Shown here: piece after piece, positions 1-9,944 of the stretch
Layout of the letters: each line of letters opens with the position of its first letter
How positions within the stretch are numbered: the stretch's first letter is position 1
Assembly: GCA_022835595.1 (NCBI GenBank)
Contig: BQUP01000002.1
Coordinates: 2,838,534 to 2,902,533, forward strand
DNA from: Cystobasidium ongulense
Taxonomy: Eukaryota > Basidiomycota > Cystobasidiomycetes > Cystobasidiales > Cystobasidiaceae
Direction: 5' to 3'
Length of the DNA stretch: 64,000 bases
The notes under the pieces: model-generated
Database searches by the model: none
What the model saw: the letters and a program-made list of their open reading frames with translations, nothing else
Told to the model about the DNA's origin: nothing
Translations under genes and position numbers: made by a program

Positions 1-129
1 TCATTTACCCTTTCAGATACCCAAGCTATGCGTTGCTTGCTGGCCTTTTCGCCGACCGCTCGGGTAGCTATCTCGGCTCGTCTGTGTGAAGAAAGTCAGC
101 TAATGCACGTGCTCTCCAAGATAGTAGAC
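1..129. other. left edge, no gene recognised
   Basis: I see no supportable coding region here. The stretch lies downstream of the reverse-strand gene that ends at 130 and holds one copy of the repeated AATGCACGTGC element (102-112). Confidence 0.4.
102..112 (+). promoter_or_regulatory. AATGCACGTGC E-box element, copy 1
   Basis: An extended CACGTG palindrome. The same 10-base core AATGCACGTG recurs at 12397, 19120 and 20970. Here it is next to the 3' end of a reverse gene, so any target gene would lie outside the window. Confidence 0.35.
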
Positions 130-1263
130 TTACTTCTTCGCTGCGTTTTTACCGCCCGCGACTCGAACTGCTAATCTCGTAGCAGAGATTTCACCGCCTG
201 CACTTCGAATCTGCTGCTCGGTAGCCACAGACTTGCTTGTGAAAAAGGCCTGCTGGCGGCGTCGGACTTTGGCCTTCTCTTCTTGCAGCCGCTTGTAGTA
301 GCCCAGCTCCACCGCCTTGTTGATGATGGTGAGGCGGAGCTGAATCAAATAAGCCCTACGTGTCGAGTCAGTTGGCGGGGGAGGCACCTGAGAGACGATG
401 TCGCGAGCGAGCTCGATGATATTTCTAGCGCATCGGTCGAGCTCAATGAAATCCAGGGCGAGAGAAGGTGAGTGGTAGGGACGGTATGGATCATGCTTCG
501 GGATCGCGATAGCGCAGTGATGCGGAAGAGGTCCGTAATTTACTACCACCGGGATACCATAGCAGTGTATCCAGGCTTCGGGACTCAGTGGCATTTCTCT
601 CCATATAATGATAATGATGGTGAAGACGCAGATTGCCGCCAGAAATGCTTCGTCGAAGTTGCCGGTGAGGAAAAGATTGAACAGGTCTTCGGTAATATCC
701 GAGGTGAAAGCTGTGACTAGGAAATCATCGAAGAAAATTCTGGTGATCTTGGAGCTTTCTACGATTAGGAGGGTGGGCTGTATAATGCATATAGATCCCG
801 AAAAGATTATACAAGCGATGATGATGAGAATGTGATATTCGCACAGGTTCCAAAAGTTGAAGAATGGGAAGAGGTAATGAGCGATCAGGTTCTGGTCATT
901 GGTAGCATTGATACGGTCCATTGCTTCTCTGGGGACATCATGCGTTCTCACGAGCTCCCTTTGTTCGTGTTGCGGACCTGGTCCTGCTAGAGAGGTCCAA
1001 TAGGCAGTCTCTGCGTCCTTAAGAGCTTCTAAAGGCATATCCTTCCTGATCCACAGCATATCGACGGTTCCAGCTGAGTTGCAGTGGAAAGCTGTACTGT
1101 CAGACTTGACCACTTCCAGAACATCTGCCGTTGCCAAAGTTCCTACGTCTTTCTTGTCTTGCTCCTGGAGGAATTCGTACGAAGCTTGAATAAAATTTGC
1201 TAGCTTTGCACGCAAAGCGATGGTGATGGGGGAGGGTGTGCGTATAGCGACTTGGGAAGACAT
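130..1263 (-). CDS. unknown protein with two hydrophobic segments
   Basis: A single uninterrupted 377-codon frame starting at an ATG (1263-1261). I do not recognise the family. Two strongly hydrophobic stretches, about residues 140-168 and 205-222, are separated by an acidic, Phe-rich segment (FFDDF, DEAF), so a two-pass membrane protein is likely. The C-terminal 80 residues are helical, Arg/Lys-rich and predicted soluble. There is no obvious signal peptide at the N-terminus. It is divergent from the gene at 1675 and shares a 411-bp spacer with it. Being intronless is unusual here. Function unknown; real gene likely because the frame is long and runs through the whole interval. Confidence 0.6.
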   Translation of the reverse strand: MSSQVAIRTPSPITIALRAKLANFIQASYEFLQEQDKKDVGTLATADVLEVVKSDSTAFHCNSAGTVDMLWIRKDMPLEALKDAETAYWTSLAGPGPQHEQRELVRTHDVPREAMDRINATNDQNLIAHYLFPFFNFWNLCEYHILIIIACIIFSGSICIIQPTLLIVESSKITRIFFDDFLVTAFTSDITEDLFNLFLTGNFDEAFLAAICVFTIIIIIWREMPLSPEAWIHCYGIPVVVNYGPLPHHCAIAIPKHDPYRPYHSPSLALDFIELDRCARNIIELARDIVSQVPPPPTDSTRRAYLIQLRLTIINKAVELGYYKRLQEEKAKVRRRQQAFFTSKSVATEQQIRSAGGEISATRLAVRVAGGKNAAKK

Positions 1264-1674
1264 GTCTGTGGGTGTGGTTGTAGCTGAGAAGTTGTATGGT
1301 GTGTATGCTGATCAGCTTGGGTTGTGTGTGTGTGGTAAGCGAGAAGTGCCTTTGGAAGCGTGCCTTGTACCTCGACTCGAGGATCCGATCAGTCTGTTCT
1401 CGATATTCCAGTTCTTCGATGTAACCACTTCGCAATCATAGTGACATACTGCACACAGCTCAAGCATCACCTCATCCAGAGGAACCAGATCAAACCACCT
1501 TCAAGTGTGAGTGCCCTCGCTGTCCTTCTTCTTCTCCGGGCTGCAGCGTTAGCGTTCCTGTCAGTCGCTGTCATTTGGCGGCTCATCAGCTCAAACGACG
1601 CTCCGCGCCATCAGCGTCGGACCGGCGAAGACCACGTGGGGATGGCTAGGATGCGCATGAGCTGACAACCGCAC
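1264..1674. promoter_or_regulatory. divergent promoter spacer
   Basis: A 411-bp gap between two outward-facing genes. It holds GTGTGT-rich sequence near 1262-1335 and a CACGTG at 1634-1639, about 40 bp before the ATG of the forward gene. No gene is seen. Confidence 0.4.
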
Positions 1675-2889
1675 ATGCATTCCACTGTACAGTCTACCCT
1701 CTACCGTATCCTCGTCGAGATGGCTTCCTCCAGCTCCAAATCACGTGTATATGTTGCGGTCGCTGCTGCTGCCAGAGTTGATGGAGCAGAGAAGGAGATG
1801 ATGGTATGGAGGGAGGAGGAGAAGCAGCGAGTCAGATGCATCCTGGACTCCCGCAAGATGCTGGAAACTGTCGCGTCCAGCAAAGCTGTACCTACTCTTG
1901 AACAGCTTGTTCAATACTTGCAAGCTGTTAGATCAGTGACACAGCGGGTGGCCTTGCAGCCCAAAGAAGTATCCCTCATCCCTGCAAACCCGGATCTGGT
2001 CAGGGCGCTCGTGGATCTGGCTTGTCATCCTCTGACTTTCGAGCCCCTCAATCATCCTCAGGCCATGAAAGAGGTGGATGAATGTGATATGGAGCTGGAT
2101 TCGGAGTCCGCGGATCGAGCCGAATACTATCTGCGACAGTTCGTCTTCAAGACCAAAGCAGATGCCTTTGAATGCATCAAAGCAGTCACTGTCAAGAAGC
2201 CGCAGTACCGATACCTCACCGCCCGCATCGAGGAAGCCCTCTCCTACACTCGCGAAGGCGAGATTCGACTAGCCTACGGCGGCTATACAGTCGCTACCAA
2301 CGCTGCAGGGAGAAGCGAAGACGACGAGGCTGTCGAGGACTCGGGAAGCTTCGTGCATGCTCTGTACGATGCCTACGGCAAGTCACCTTGCGTCTACACG
2401 TTCCCGGCTCTTGAATTCCCAGTGAAGAGCGTCAAGTCGGCGAGGGAGGATCTCAGAACCTCTCTATTCGAGACCTTGGTTGTCGATGCGCTCGGCCTCG
2501 TCTGCGCCAATACAATGGCTCCTGGATTGGTCTTCCGCTATGTCCTGAGTCCTGCTACGGTTGAAGCTAAGGCAAAGAAGCCAAAATGGGTTTTAGAACC
2601 GGAAGTAATCCGTTCCCTCTCCTCTTTAATTATGAATCAATCGACTTCAAAGCCGAAAAAGTCCATCAAAATCAAAGAGGCTCTAAGTCCCGTCAAAACG
2701 CCACAATCTCCGAAACGTGGCAAAGGCAAGGGTAAGGCCAAAGCTGTAGAGCCAGACTCCCCGGTCGAATCTTCCAGCCACGCTGAATCTAGCAAGAAGC
2801 GAGCAGCGCCATCCTCTCCACTCATCACTGCTGTTGTTGCTAAAAAGTCCAAGAGTTCGGGAAGTGGCAGTGGCAAAAACCGAAAGTAA
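1675..2889 (+). CDS. unknown protein with basic Ser/Lys-rich tail
   Basis: A 404-codon single-exon frame. A second ATG at codon 16 (MASSSSKSR) is an equally good start. Residues 1-295 form a mixed, probably globular region that I cannot assign. From about residue 305 to the end the chain is low-complexity and rich in Lys, Ser and Pro (SPKRGKGKGKAKA, KKRAAPSSP, KKSKSSGSGSGK), resembling a nuclear localisation or nucleic-acid-binding tail. The stop lies only 61 bp before the tRNA-Leu gene, so its 3' UTR may run into that gene. Function unknown. Confidence 0.6.
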   Translation: MHSTVQSTLYRILVEMASSSSKSRVYVAVAAAARVDGAEKEMMVWREEEKQRVRCILDSRKMLETVASSKAVPTLEQLVQYLQAVRSVTQRVALQPKEVSLIPANPDLVRALVDLACHPLTFEPLNHPQAMKEVDECDMELDSESADRAEYYLRQFVFKTKADAFECIKAVTVKKPQYRYLTARIEEALSYTREGEIRLAYGGYTVATNAAGRSEDDEAVEDSGSFVHALYDAYGKSPCVYTFPALEFPVKSVKSAREDLRTSLFETLVVDALGLVCANTMAPGLVFRYVLSPATVEAKAKKPKWVLEPEVIRSLSSLIMNQSTSKPKKSIKIKEALSPVKTPQSPKRGKGKGKAKAVEPDSPVESSSHAESSKKRAAPSSPLITAVVAKKSKSSGSGSGKNRK

Positions 2890-2968
2890 AGCGATCAGGC
2901 GTTCACAGAAGAACATTCTTTCATCAAACAGATGCAACAGCATAGTGAAAGGACGGATGGCCGAGCGG

Positions 2969-3026
2969 GTCCGTTTAATTCCATCTATCTGCTGTTGTTC
3001 ATCATCTGATCTTGTCTTCTCTTCAG
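2969..3026 (+). other. GT-AG intron 1 in tRNA-Leu D-loop (58 nt)
   Basis: It starts GTCCGT and ends with a pyrimidine tract TCTTCTCTTCAG. A branch-like TCTGAT lies about 20 nt before the end. Its length equals that of ordinary mRNA introns in this window. It falls directly after the conserved GG of the D-loop (G18G19). It has no resemblance to a tRNA-endonuclease intron. Confidence 0.75.
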
Positions 3027-3033
3027 TCTAAGG

Positions 3034-3090
3034 GTTAGCATCATTCGCCATATCTTCCGGGTTCAATTCCTGACAATCATATCTTCTCAG
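3034..3090 (+). other. GT-AG intron 2 in tRNA-Leu D-stem (57 nt)
   Basis: It starts GTTAGC, has a consensus CTGAC branch site (3070-3074) and ends ATCTTCTCAG. It splits the D stem between positions 24 and 25. It also carries GGTTCAATTCC (3060-3070), which resembles a Pol III B box. Confidence 0.75.
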
Positions 3091-3103
3091 CGCTAGACTA
3101 AGG

Positions 3104-3127
3104 ATAGTCACAACTTGACACTTGTCA
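3104..3127 (+). other. canonical tRNA intron (24 nt) at position 37/38
   Basis: It lies one base 3' of the AAG anticodon, the standard eukaryotic nuclear tRNA intron site. The intron contains CTT twice, able to pair with the anticodon as expected for the A-I helix. This is the type removed by the tRNA-splicing endonuclease. Confidence 0.85.
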
Positions 3128-3173
3128 ATCTAGTCCTCCGGGGCGTGGGTTCGAATCCCACTTCGTTCAAATC

Positions 3174-3177
3174 TTTT
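3174..3177 (+). terminator. Pol III terminator
   Basis: A run of four T residues starting five bases after the tRNA discriminator base. This is the minimal Pol III stop signal on the non-template strand. Confidence 0.6.
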
Positions 3178-4324
3178 GCTGGAATCGTGTCGTAACACAA
3201 TCTGTTCTTTCTAAACGTTCAAGCTTTTTTTTGGTGTAATTTTACTTGCATAGACTTGCCAGTACGTGGAATAGCACTTCGTTCAAATCTTTTTGCTGGA
3301 ATGGAGCGTCGTAACATCGCTCTATCCTCCTATCCTTTTTCTTGGGTAACGGAAGTTCCTGGAAGAAAACTTTGGAATCGGCCTTTTTTTGGCGTAATGT
3401 TGCTTGAATTGGCTTGTAGACACTGTAGATAGATGAAAACACGTAGTATACGCTCTATATACACCCGTCTTACTTCGTCCTTTGCCCTTGGAACGCCTAA
3501 TCTGAGTTCTGGTGGCGGTCGGTACTAGGGAGCACGGGCGACTGGCTATGCCTTTTTTTTCCGCAAAAGTACTTCTATGTGATGAAGAATACACCAATAC
3601 CATGTTTGGGAACCTCTTTCCTAGTTCAGCCTAGTATTCTGTCGTGCAATTAGATCGAATCTACCAGCTTTCGAGCTCGATACGTAAATCCATGTGTAAT
3701 CAGACCACGAAGCAAAGGTAAATACCATACGTCCAATGCTTCACAGAGTAGTGACTTGGATGGCTTCTGCAGCCTTTTCACCTTCGCGACCATCGTTTGC
3801 AATCACATACTTTCACCATCTACCTCGAAAGGGTTATAGATAGATGAAATGTAGCCGAGCAGAACTGTGACTAGCGTTAGCAGACTTATGCTGTATCACG
3901 CTCTTAGATCAGGGAGGTTCGTTCAGGCTTGAGCGTACTGAGATATCTTGCGTATCCCTGCTTTCAGGTCGCGCACTCACCTAGTCTCTGCAGACTATGC
4001 GGAAACCTTCGCAGACGATATAGACAACTACTACTGAAATCCACAGCCTATGCGCTACCGTACCCTCAAGGTGCATGATCACATGCTTCTCCCGTCGCCA
4101 TGGCTTGCATACTCCCTTGTTAAGTTGTTATCGCCACTTCGACCAGCTTCGGCTCTCGATCAGGTTGGTCACCAAGTTGCCGAGACGGCCGGGTGGCCAG
4201 GCCCAGGTCCGGATCCAGGTCCAGGGCGAGCAGCTTGTACTGATGCCAACAGGAACAGGAACGTCCTCAACAGCAACAAGCCACAGCTCTCAGCGATGTT
4301 ACCTACTAACCAACGCACCTCATC
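3178..4324. other. gene-poor spacer with decayed duplications
   Basis: No gene is supported across this 1.1-kb stretch. Its first 250 bp hold imperfect copies of the tRNA 3' end and flank (3275-3318) and a repeated T-tract-plus-GGYGTAAT motif (about 3224-3260 and 3382-3420). The rest is unremarkable. Confidence 0.5.
3275..3318 (+). repeat. duplicated tRNA-Leu 3' end and flank
   Basis: CACTTCGTTCAAATCTTTT followed by TGCTGGAAT and CGTCGTAACA matches 3159-3200 with few changes. It copies the tRNA acceptor 3' strand, terminator and downstream flank, but not the T loop or the rest of the tRNA. It is probably a fragment of a local duplication. Confidence 0.65.
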
Positions 4325-4672
4325 ATGTCATCTATGGAAGCTCCCAGCATTTCAGAGCTTCTCCCGCTCGACCGCGAGCCCATGCCGTGCTTGATAAGGG
4401 TATGCGTACCAAGTCCGTATGCCCCGACACATTTGCCTGTCCAAATTAAAAGGCTTTTCACAAACAACACTCTTGTCCTCCTCTTCAACTAACTGTAGGA
4501 CATTGTACTTGTAACACCTTCATTTCAAGCAGCACGGTTCAAAGCACGTCGCAAGAGCAACGCCTTGCGACTCGCCCAGGCCGTCTACTACAGGACGCAC
4601 GCAGTCAGTCTACAAGAAGTACATCCCGAGTCAAGACAACCTCTGCTCGACATAGCCAAGCTGTGTACCTAA
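4325..4672 (+). CDS. small ORF directly upstream of the ABC transporter
   Basis: Exon 4325-4399 and exon 4499-4672, joined over a 99-nt intron with GTATGC, CTAAC branch and TGTAG acceptor, give an 82-residue protein starting MSSMEAPSISELLPLDRE. The second exon is basic (RFKARRKSNALRLAQ) and ends at a TAA only one codon before, and in the same frame as, the transporter ATG at 4676. It could be the transporter's own N-terminal extension, separated by a stop, or a conserved upstream ORF. The clean intron argues that it is real. I could not find a splice that removes the TAA. Confidence 0.5.
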
Positions 4673-4675
4673 AGG

Positions 4676-7257
4676 ATGATCGCTATTCCAGCTCTCGATT
4701 CTCTGGCACCATTGAGTAGCCAGCGTGTCCAGCTACCGAAGCACAAAAACTACACTATCAAAAGCGAAGGGATATTCACCGTCGTACAGCGTAAAGCTCC
4801 ACTCCCACTCAACAGTGCAGTCTACGCTGTTCTTTACCGCTGGGCACGTGGCTATACTCGCTGGCTGCCATTGCTCGTACGCTTCATGCGCATGACCGCC
4901 AGCGTGAGTCCAGGCAGGTTCGCCATATACTGGCTAGGCAAGATTATTTCCTCGATGATGGACACAGCTACTCTGTGGTCAGATACACGTCTGGAAGCCT
5001 TAGTAAGCTTTATACCGCCACCGCTGTGTGTCATCGGCTAACCACCTTTCACAGGTCGAACAAGCTGTCGGCACGCGTGCTGTCAAGCAGGCATCTTTGG
5101 TCGGATATACGTGCGCAAATATCTTGTCCACCGGCCTCCGTTCCAAGATAGAAGCCCTCTTTACAAGCAACGAAGGCGCACTTTCCGCTACTTTCGACGT
5201 CGCCGTACGAAAAAGACTGATACAAGCCCGCGGAAAGCTTGACATTGTCACATTGGCGGATCCAATCGTCTCATCTGCATTCAGGCAGGCGAATGCTCTG
5301 CAGGGGTTGGACGTGGCCTCCCACGTCGTCAGTCTCTGTACAGGCGTCTTTGCTATCTGGTCCCAACTCTCCCTCTATCGACTGTTGACTGGTCACAAAC
5401 GCACTATCACCTATAAGCCGATAGTTGCATTCACATTTGCGTCTTCACTCGTTCAATATTTCCGATGGCTCATCCAGCCTCCCAAGAGTGAACGATCCAA
5501 ATCAACCCACTTTGCGTTCCAGCGCCTCAACGAGCTGTGGTCGTTATCCTGTCAAGCCGAAGATGCTTCTTCGAGTGCAAATATAAAGCTACTCAATATA
5601 CAAGAGTATCTCTCACATCAATTTGAATTAGCAAGTGACAAGCTGGCGGACCTCCCTTTCATTCGGAACGTCACAAAGCCAAGTCTTCAATTTGCGCTGG
5701 AAGTGGCAAGTAGTGCATGGCCAGTCTTGCTGCGGACCATGTTTGCCCTTCAGGCGGTGAAGTTTCCAGCAAGTGTTGGTTCTCTATCTCAACTCTCAAT
5801 AACAGTACTCTGTGCTCGTAAAATTGCTATCACCCTGAGCAATTTGGTTTCCGTCGTCGATGATCTCCGCCTCGACTGTTCCAAAATCAAGGCTTTCTAC
5901 GAGGTTATGGACGTGAAAAGCCAAATCGAAGATCCCGAAGAGCCTATCACATACAGCACTCAATCCAGCCTCTTAGGCTCTGGCATGAAGGTAGAATTCA
6001 AGAATGTTTCATTCGGCTACACAGGCGAAGAAGGACCCATGGCACTGAAGAATATAAACTTTATCATTCCACCGGGCGCTTTGGTCTGTGTCGTCGGTGG
6101 CAACGGCGCCGGAAAGGTGAGATTTCATGCTTCGCAGGTGCAGACTAGCCAGGCTGACATCTTCTCAAGTCTACGCTTATCAGGCTCTTGACGCGTCTCT
6201 ACGAACCAACTTCCGGTGAAATTCTGGTCAACGACAAACCGATCGGCGCATACACCCATGCAGAGCTCCTTAACAGCATTACCGTTCAGCTTCAGAGTGT
6301 GCCAGTCTCGCAAGTAACAATTGCCGAATTTGTTGGACTGGGCGCTGCCGGACAGCGGGTAGACAAGAGGATCGACGAGACAGCCGTGAAGCGCGCATTA
6401 AAGAAAGCTGATGCCATGCCGTTCATCAATAAATTCGACAAAGGTATCTGGGCTCGCCTTGGACCTGTGAGTGACCTCAAGACGCTACAATCCGATGTTC
6501 AGCGTCTGACCTTGCCAAATCTTTTTGATAGTTTCCGCCTCGAGCCAACGCCCAGACTGTGCTAGACGAAGCGCTATACTTTGATGAGCAAGTAAACGAT
6601 GAGTGGAACATAAGTGAGAATACGCCAGCACAACAGGTCTCGTCGCAGTCCGTACCCACCGCGGCCAAACAGCATGCACCAGCCAAAAGAAATACGAAAT
6701 GGGGTTTGACCTTGTCAGGCGGCGAGTGGGCCAAGATTTGCTTTGCACGTTCGCTCATGAAAGATGCAGATCTTCGGTAAGTATCGCATCCATCGTATAA
6801 CTTATGTGTAGCTTGCTTACGGATGCTCCATTCGAACAGGATTTTCGATGAACCGGCGGCAGCTTTAGACGCTCTTGCCCAGCAAGCAGTATTCCGAAAC
6901 ATTGAAGAGCTTCGAGGCAGGCAGTCAATAGTACATGTCACACACCACATCCGCTCGGCTATTCCTGCAGACTTAGTTCTGTGTTTGAAGAATGGTGAAC
7001 TTGTCGAGCAAGGCGTAAGCGCAAATTTTCTCTTCGAACCCCAAGTGAGACTAACTTTTTACATATCTACACAGACACATTGGGATCTTGTCTCAATCCT
7101 AGGTGGATTTTACCGCTCACTTGCTCAATTACAGATGCCAGAGGCGGTTCTGATGGCAAGTACACCACTTTCAACGCCTATGGGTTCAAGTTCCTGCACT
7201 CCCAGTGATGCCGGCTCCGATTTTTCCAACGACTCTGGTTTTTTCGGCAAACTGTAA
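4676..7257 (+). CDS. ABC transporter, half-size (TMD-NBD)
   Basis: Exons 4676-5002, 5055-6116, 6170-6466, 6532-6776 and 6840-7257. The N-terminal part is a weakly hydrophobic six-helix-type transmembrane domain. The nucleotide-binding domain follows: Walker A GGNGAGKST, split by intron 2 between K and S; signature LSGGEWAKICFARSL; Walker B as IFDEPAAALD; and an H-loop in VTHHIRSA. The signature is LSGGE as usual, but a roughly 60-residue insertion rich in Gln, Ser and Ala precedes it. It is one TMD plus one NBD, so it should dimerise. Substrate unknown. A 30-nt in-frame stretch at 7045-7074 looks like a tiny intron. The C-terminus is Ser-rich. Confidence 0.8.
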
Positions 7258-7660
7258 TGCCAGCTTGCCGACTACCGTAAGACATCAAGCGACAACAACC
7301 GTTCTATACCGTAAATCAGTATCACGCATTGTATCATCGTCCATTGTATTATCGTCCAAGAATTGTATCATTCGCCGCATTCAAGCAGTATTCTTTAGTA
7401 TCATCGTTTTGACAGTAGTATTATTTGTCTCTTCGACAGACTATGTATCAAGTACTCCCGTTTGAAATATATTGCGTGACAACATCGGGTACGACCGTCT
7501 ACGATATAACTACAAAAGCCATGTCCACCACATCGAGTTCATCTGTTGCAAGGTTGTAGACTGGTACCGTAGTCACAGATGCCGTCGAATTCACAAGATA
7601 CTTCGCCTCAACTGCAGCTGTGCCAATAAACAAAGACATGAGTACCGGCCGACCTTCATT
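7258..7660. other. convergent 3' spacer
   Basis: A 403-bp gap between the stop of the transporter and the stop of the reverse-strand DPH6 gene. It contains a degenerate GTATCATCGTCC-type simple repeat at about 7318-7420. No gene is seen. Confidence 0.5.
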
Positions 7661-9944
7661 TCAACAAAACTCAGACGTACCGGAGTCAGCAGAGATTGAT
7701 ACTCTGTGAAAGGCCCTTATCGCAAACGCTGTACCCTCTGCTTGCTGCAGCGACGTAGGGGCAACTGGCTCCTGACAAGACAGAGTAGTTATGCTAACAG
7801 TGGCAGATTGGGAAATTGAAGAATGGCTTCGGAACGAGCCACTTGAATTACTCCAAGCCGATCTTTGAGAATAGGGTTTAACAACGATGTCGTCCTCGCC
7901 AGAATCCGAACTTGAGGCTCCAGCATGCCACGTCATCTGCCATTCTATTTGAGCGCCTTTCGGCAGGCTCGGTACTTGCACGACAAGCAGCGGCACCTGA
8001 ATATGTTCAAGTTCTGGTGAATTTGCCATCCAAATCTTCCATGCTGCCCGCACTGCTCGCAGCTTTGATTGAAAAGATGAAGGTGGTCCAGAGACCCAGC
8101 ATATGCAGCTCTCCATACGAGCATCGAAACCACCACCAGTGCCTTCTTGCACAGCTCGGACTATGCGGCGTTCATGTTGAGATGAGAGAGCGGCCTCCTT
8201 TGCGAACGATATTGGTGAAGGAAGGCTTAACGATGCAGGCATGAGACCTATCTGACCAGCTACAAACAGCCGCTGTCTGACTCGCACGGCTTGCGAGTAC
8301 GGCCCGATGTTGGCAGGTGCCCAATAGCTGAGACCTCGTACGTGCAACGCGCTTCGAACATTTTCAGAAGACTCCTGTTGATATGACAAGACTTCCATTT
8401 TTACATGACAATTTGGGGGCAGCGGGCAAGCCACACAGGCTCGGGTTGGAGGAGAGGGTCCAAAGAAGTTGTTGTAGGCCGCGTTGATGGGTAGGAAGAG
8501 ATCCATAGAGGACAAGTAAAGATTGATGTGAGCGATATGCCGGAAATCGAGCTTCTGAGCTAGCAAGCGATCTGTCGAGCTGTTTGTTAGCTTCGGTATG
8601 GTATGTGCAGGACATGAAGCTTGATAATTACCCTTCAGTACTTGGAAACACTCCTCCGCCTGTGCCTCAGGAGACTCTCCGCGACCTGTTAGGTTGCCAA
8701 TGCTCACCCAAGGTCCTGCGATACTGCTGCTAATCCCTTCGAGAACAGCTGGAGTAGTAGAAAGGGATGTGAAAAAATCTGCGTTGCGCTTCTCAATGTC
8801 ATCGTCGAATTGAGCAAGCGCCTGGTACAGTTCTTGTGCCTCATCGTCCAAGAGTACGGGAACGGGCACTAGCGAGAGGGGATCCGGTGACTTGCTGGAG
8901 GGCACTAGACGGGCTTCTTGTATACGAAGGTATGCTACTGTTCCTATATCATAGCGGGGATCAGATGACGACAACACAACCTGTTCTGTCTTGATCCTGA
9001 AGTGTCGCGCTCAGCTCGGGGCAGTAAGCTAAAACTTCTATATACTTACAGATCAATGCGCTTCTTGAACAGCGGACAGTCGAGAGTGAAGGTTTCAAAC
9101 TCTCCACCTTCGCCAGCCGGATGTGTTCCCCATTTATTCTTCTACGCAATGATGGTGTATATACATATCAGCCTCTGTAAAATCCATCTCACGACCTACT
9201 GACCAATATATCCAAAGTGGTCCTCATTTCTGGACTACAGACATTCTTCCCTAGGTGCCGCAAGCCTAGTCCAGCACCGGCTACTTTTATGATTATGCAT
9301 TCCATGCCAGCATCGGCCATGTCTTCCAGCAATTGGCTTTGATCGTACTGCCATAGATAGGACAGCGACTGGAGCCCAAGCCGAGCGCACACATGCTCCA
9401 CTCTGACACGTTGATAATTGGATAATATGGCACCGACTGAGACGCCTTTAACATCGGGGTGTGCGGCCTATCCATTGACGAATAATAGTCAGATGTTCTT
9501 CCAAAAACGGATAGCCCAGGAAGAGAGCGTACCAATACTTCCGTTAGGAGATCATATAGATCTTCTGTCTCGTCACCCTCGACTCGTCCCTGTAAACGAG
9601 CAGCCGACGTGGAAGCATAGTCGCTCCCTTGGTCGACGGCAGTACCGTGAATGACACGTCGATACAGAGGCAATTCGAGAGCTTCTGCAATAAAATGCAA
9701 GCCGTCTTGTCCCACAGTTTGGTATAGGTAAGAATCGATTTCCTCTGTTATCGGCCATGGTCAACAAGGCATTGTCTAAGCTACATGTGAAAACTCGAAA
9801 TGAAAGTCCGGGTTGCTCCAGCCCACCTTTTCCCCCTTCGGGCCTAAGGCTGGCCAGAGCTACGACTTCATGTCCTTGTTTTACACAATGACACAGGTTG
9901 AAGCAGCTATCCTTGCCTCCCGACAGCAATCCGACCACCTTCAT
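7661..9944 (-). CDS. DPH6: diphthine-ammonia ligase
   Basis: It catalyses the last, ATP-dependent amidation of diphthamide on elongation factor 2. The start codon is 9944-9942, giving [16 protein letters not shown], the SGGKDS PP-loop of N-type ATP pyrophosphatases. Exon 1 is 9944-9827 and exon 2 starts at 9744. Family motifs follow in order: [26 protein letters not shown]-type segment, [13 protein letters not shown] and the C-terminal signature [17 protein letters not shown]. The last 438-codon exon (from 8977) adds two RidA/YjgF-like domains ([26 protein letters not shown]), the architecture of yeast Dph6. About five introns are present; not all junctions were resolved. Confidence 0.9.

Larger units (their letters stand above)
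2951..3169 (+). tRNA. tRNA-Leu(AAG) interrupted by three introns
   Basis: Exons 2951-2968, 3027-3033, 3091-3103 and 3128-3169 join into an 80-nt tRNA. The acceptor GGACGGA pairs with TTCGTTC (two G-U pairs) and the discriminator is A. The D arm is GCCG...AGGC. The anticodon stem CTAGA/TCTAG is perfect around the loop CTAAGGA (anticodon AAG, Leu). The T stem GTGGG/CCCAC encloses TTCGAAT. An A box (TGGCCGAGCGG) lies wholly in exon 1 and a B box (GGTTCGAATCC) in exon 4, with TTTT at 3174-3177. The last intron is at the classic 37/38 site. The two in the D arm begin GT and end AG and look spliceosomal. Without removing both, the D-loop and D-stem 3' strand are missing. Sequence-supported; splicing is inferred. 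Confidence 0.85.

Noticed and set aside
2951-3080. Two separate tRNA genes in place of one split tRNA
   Set aside because: The inner box pair lacks a pairing acceptor stem and a clear anticodon arm, whereas the three-intron model yields complete arms.
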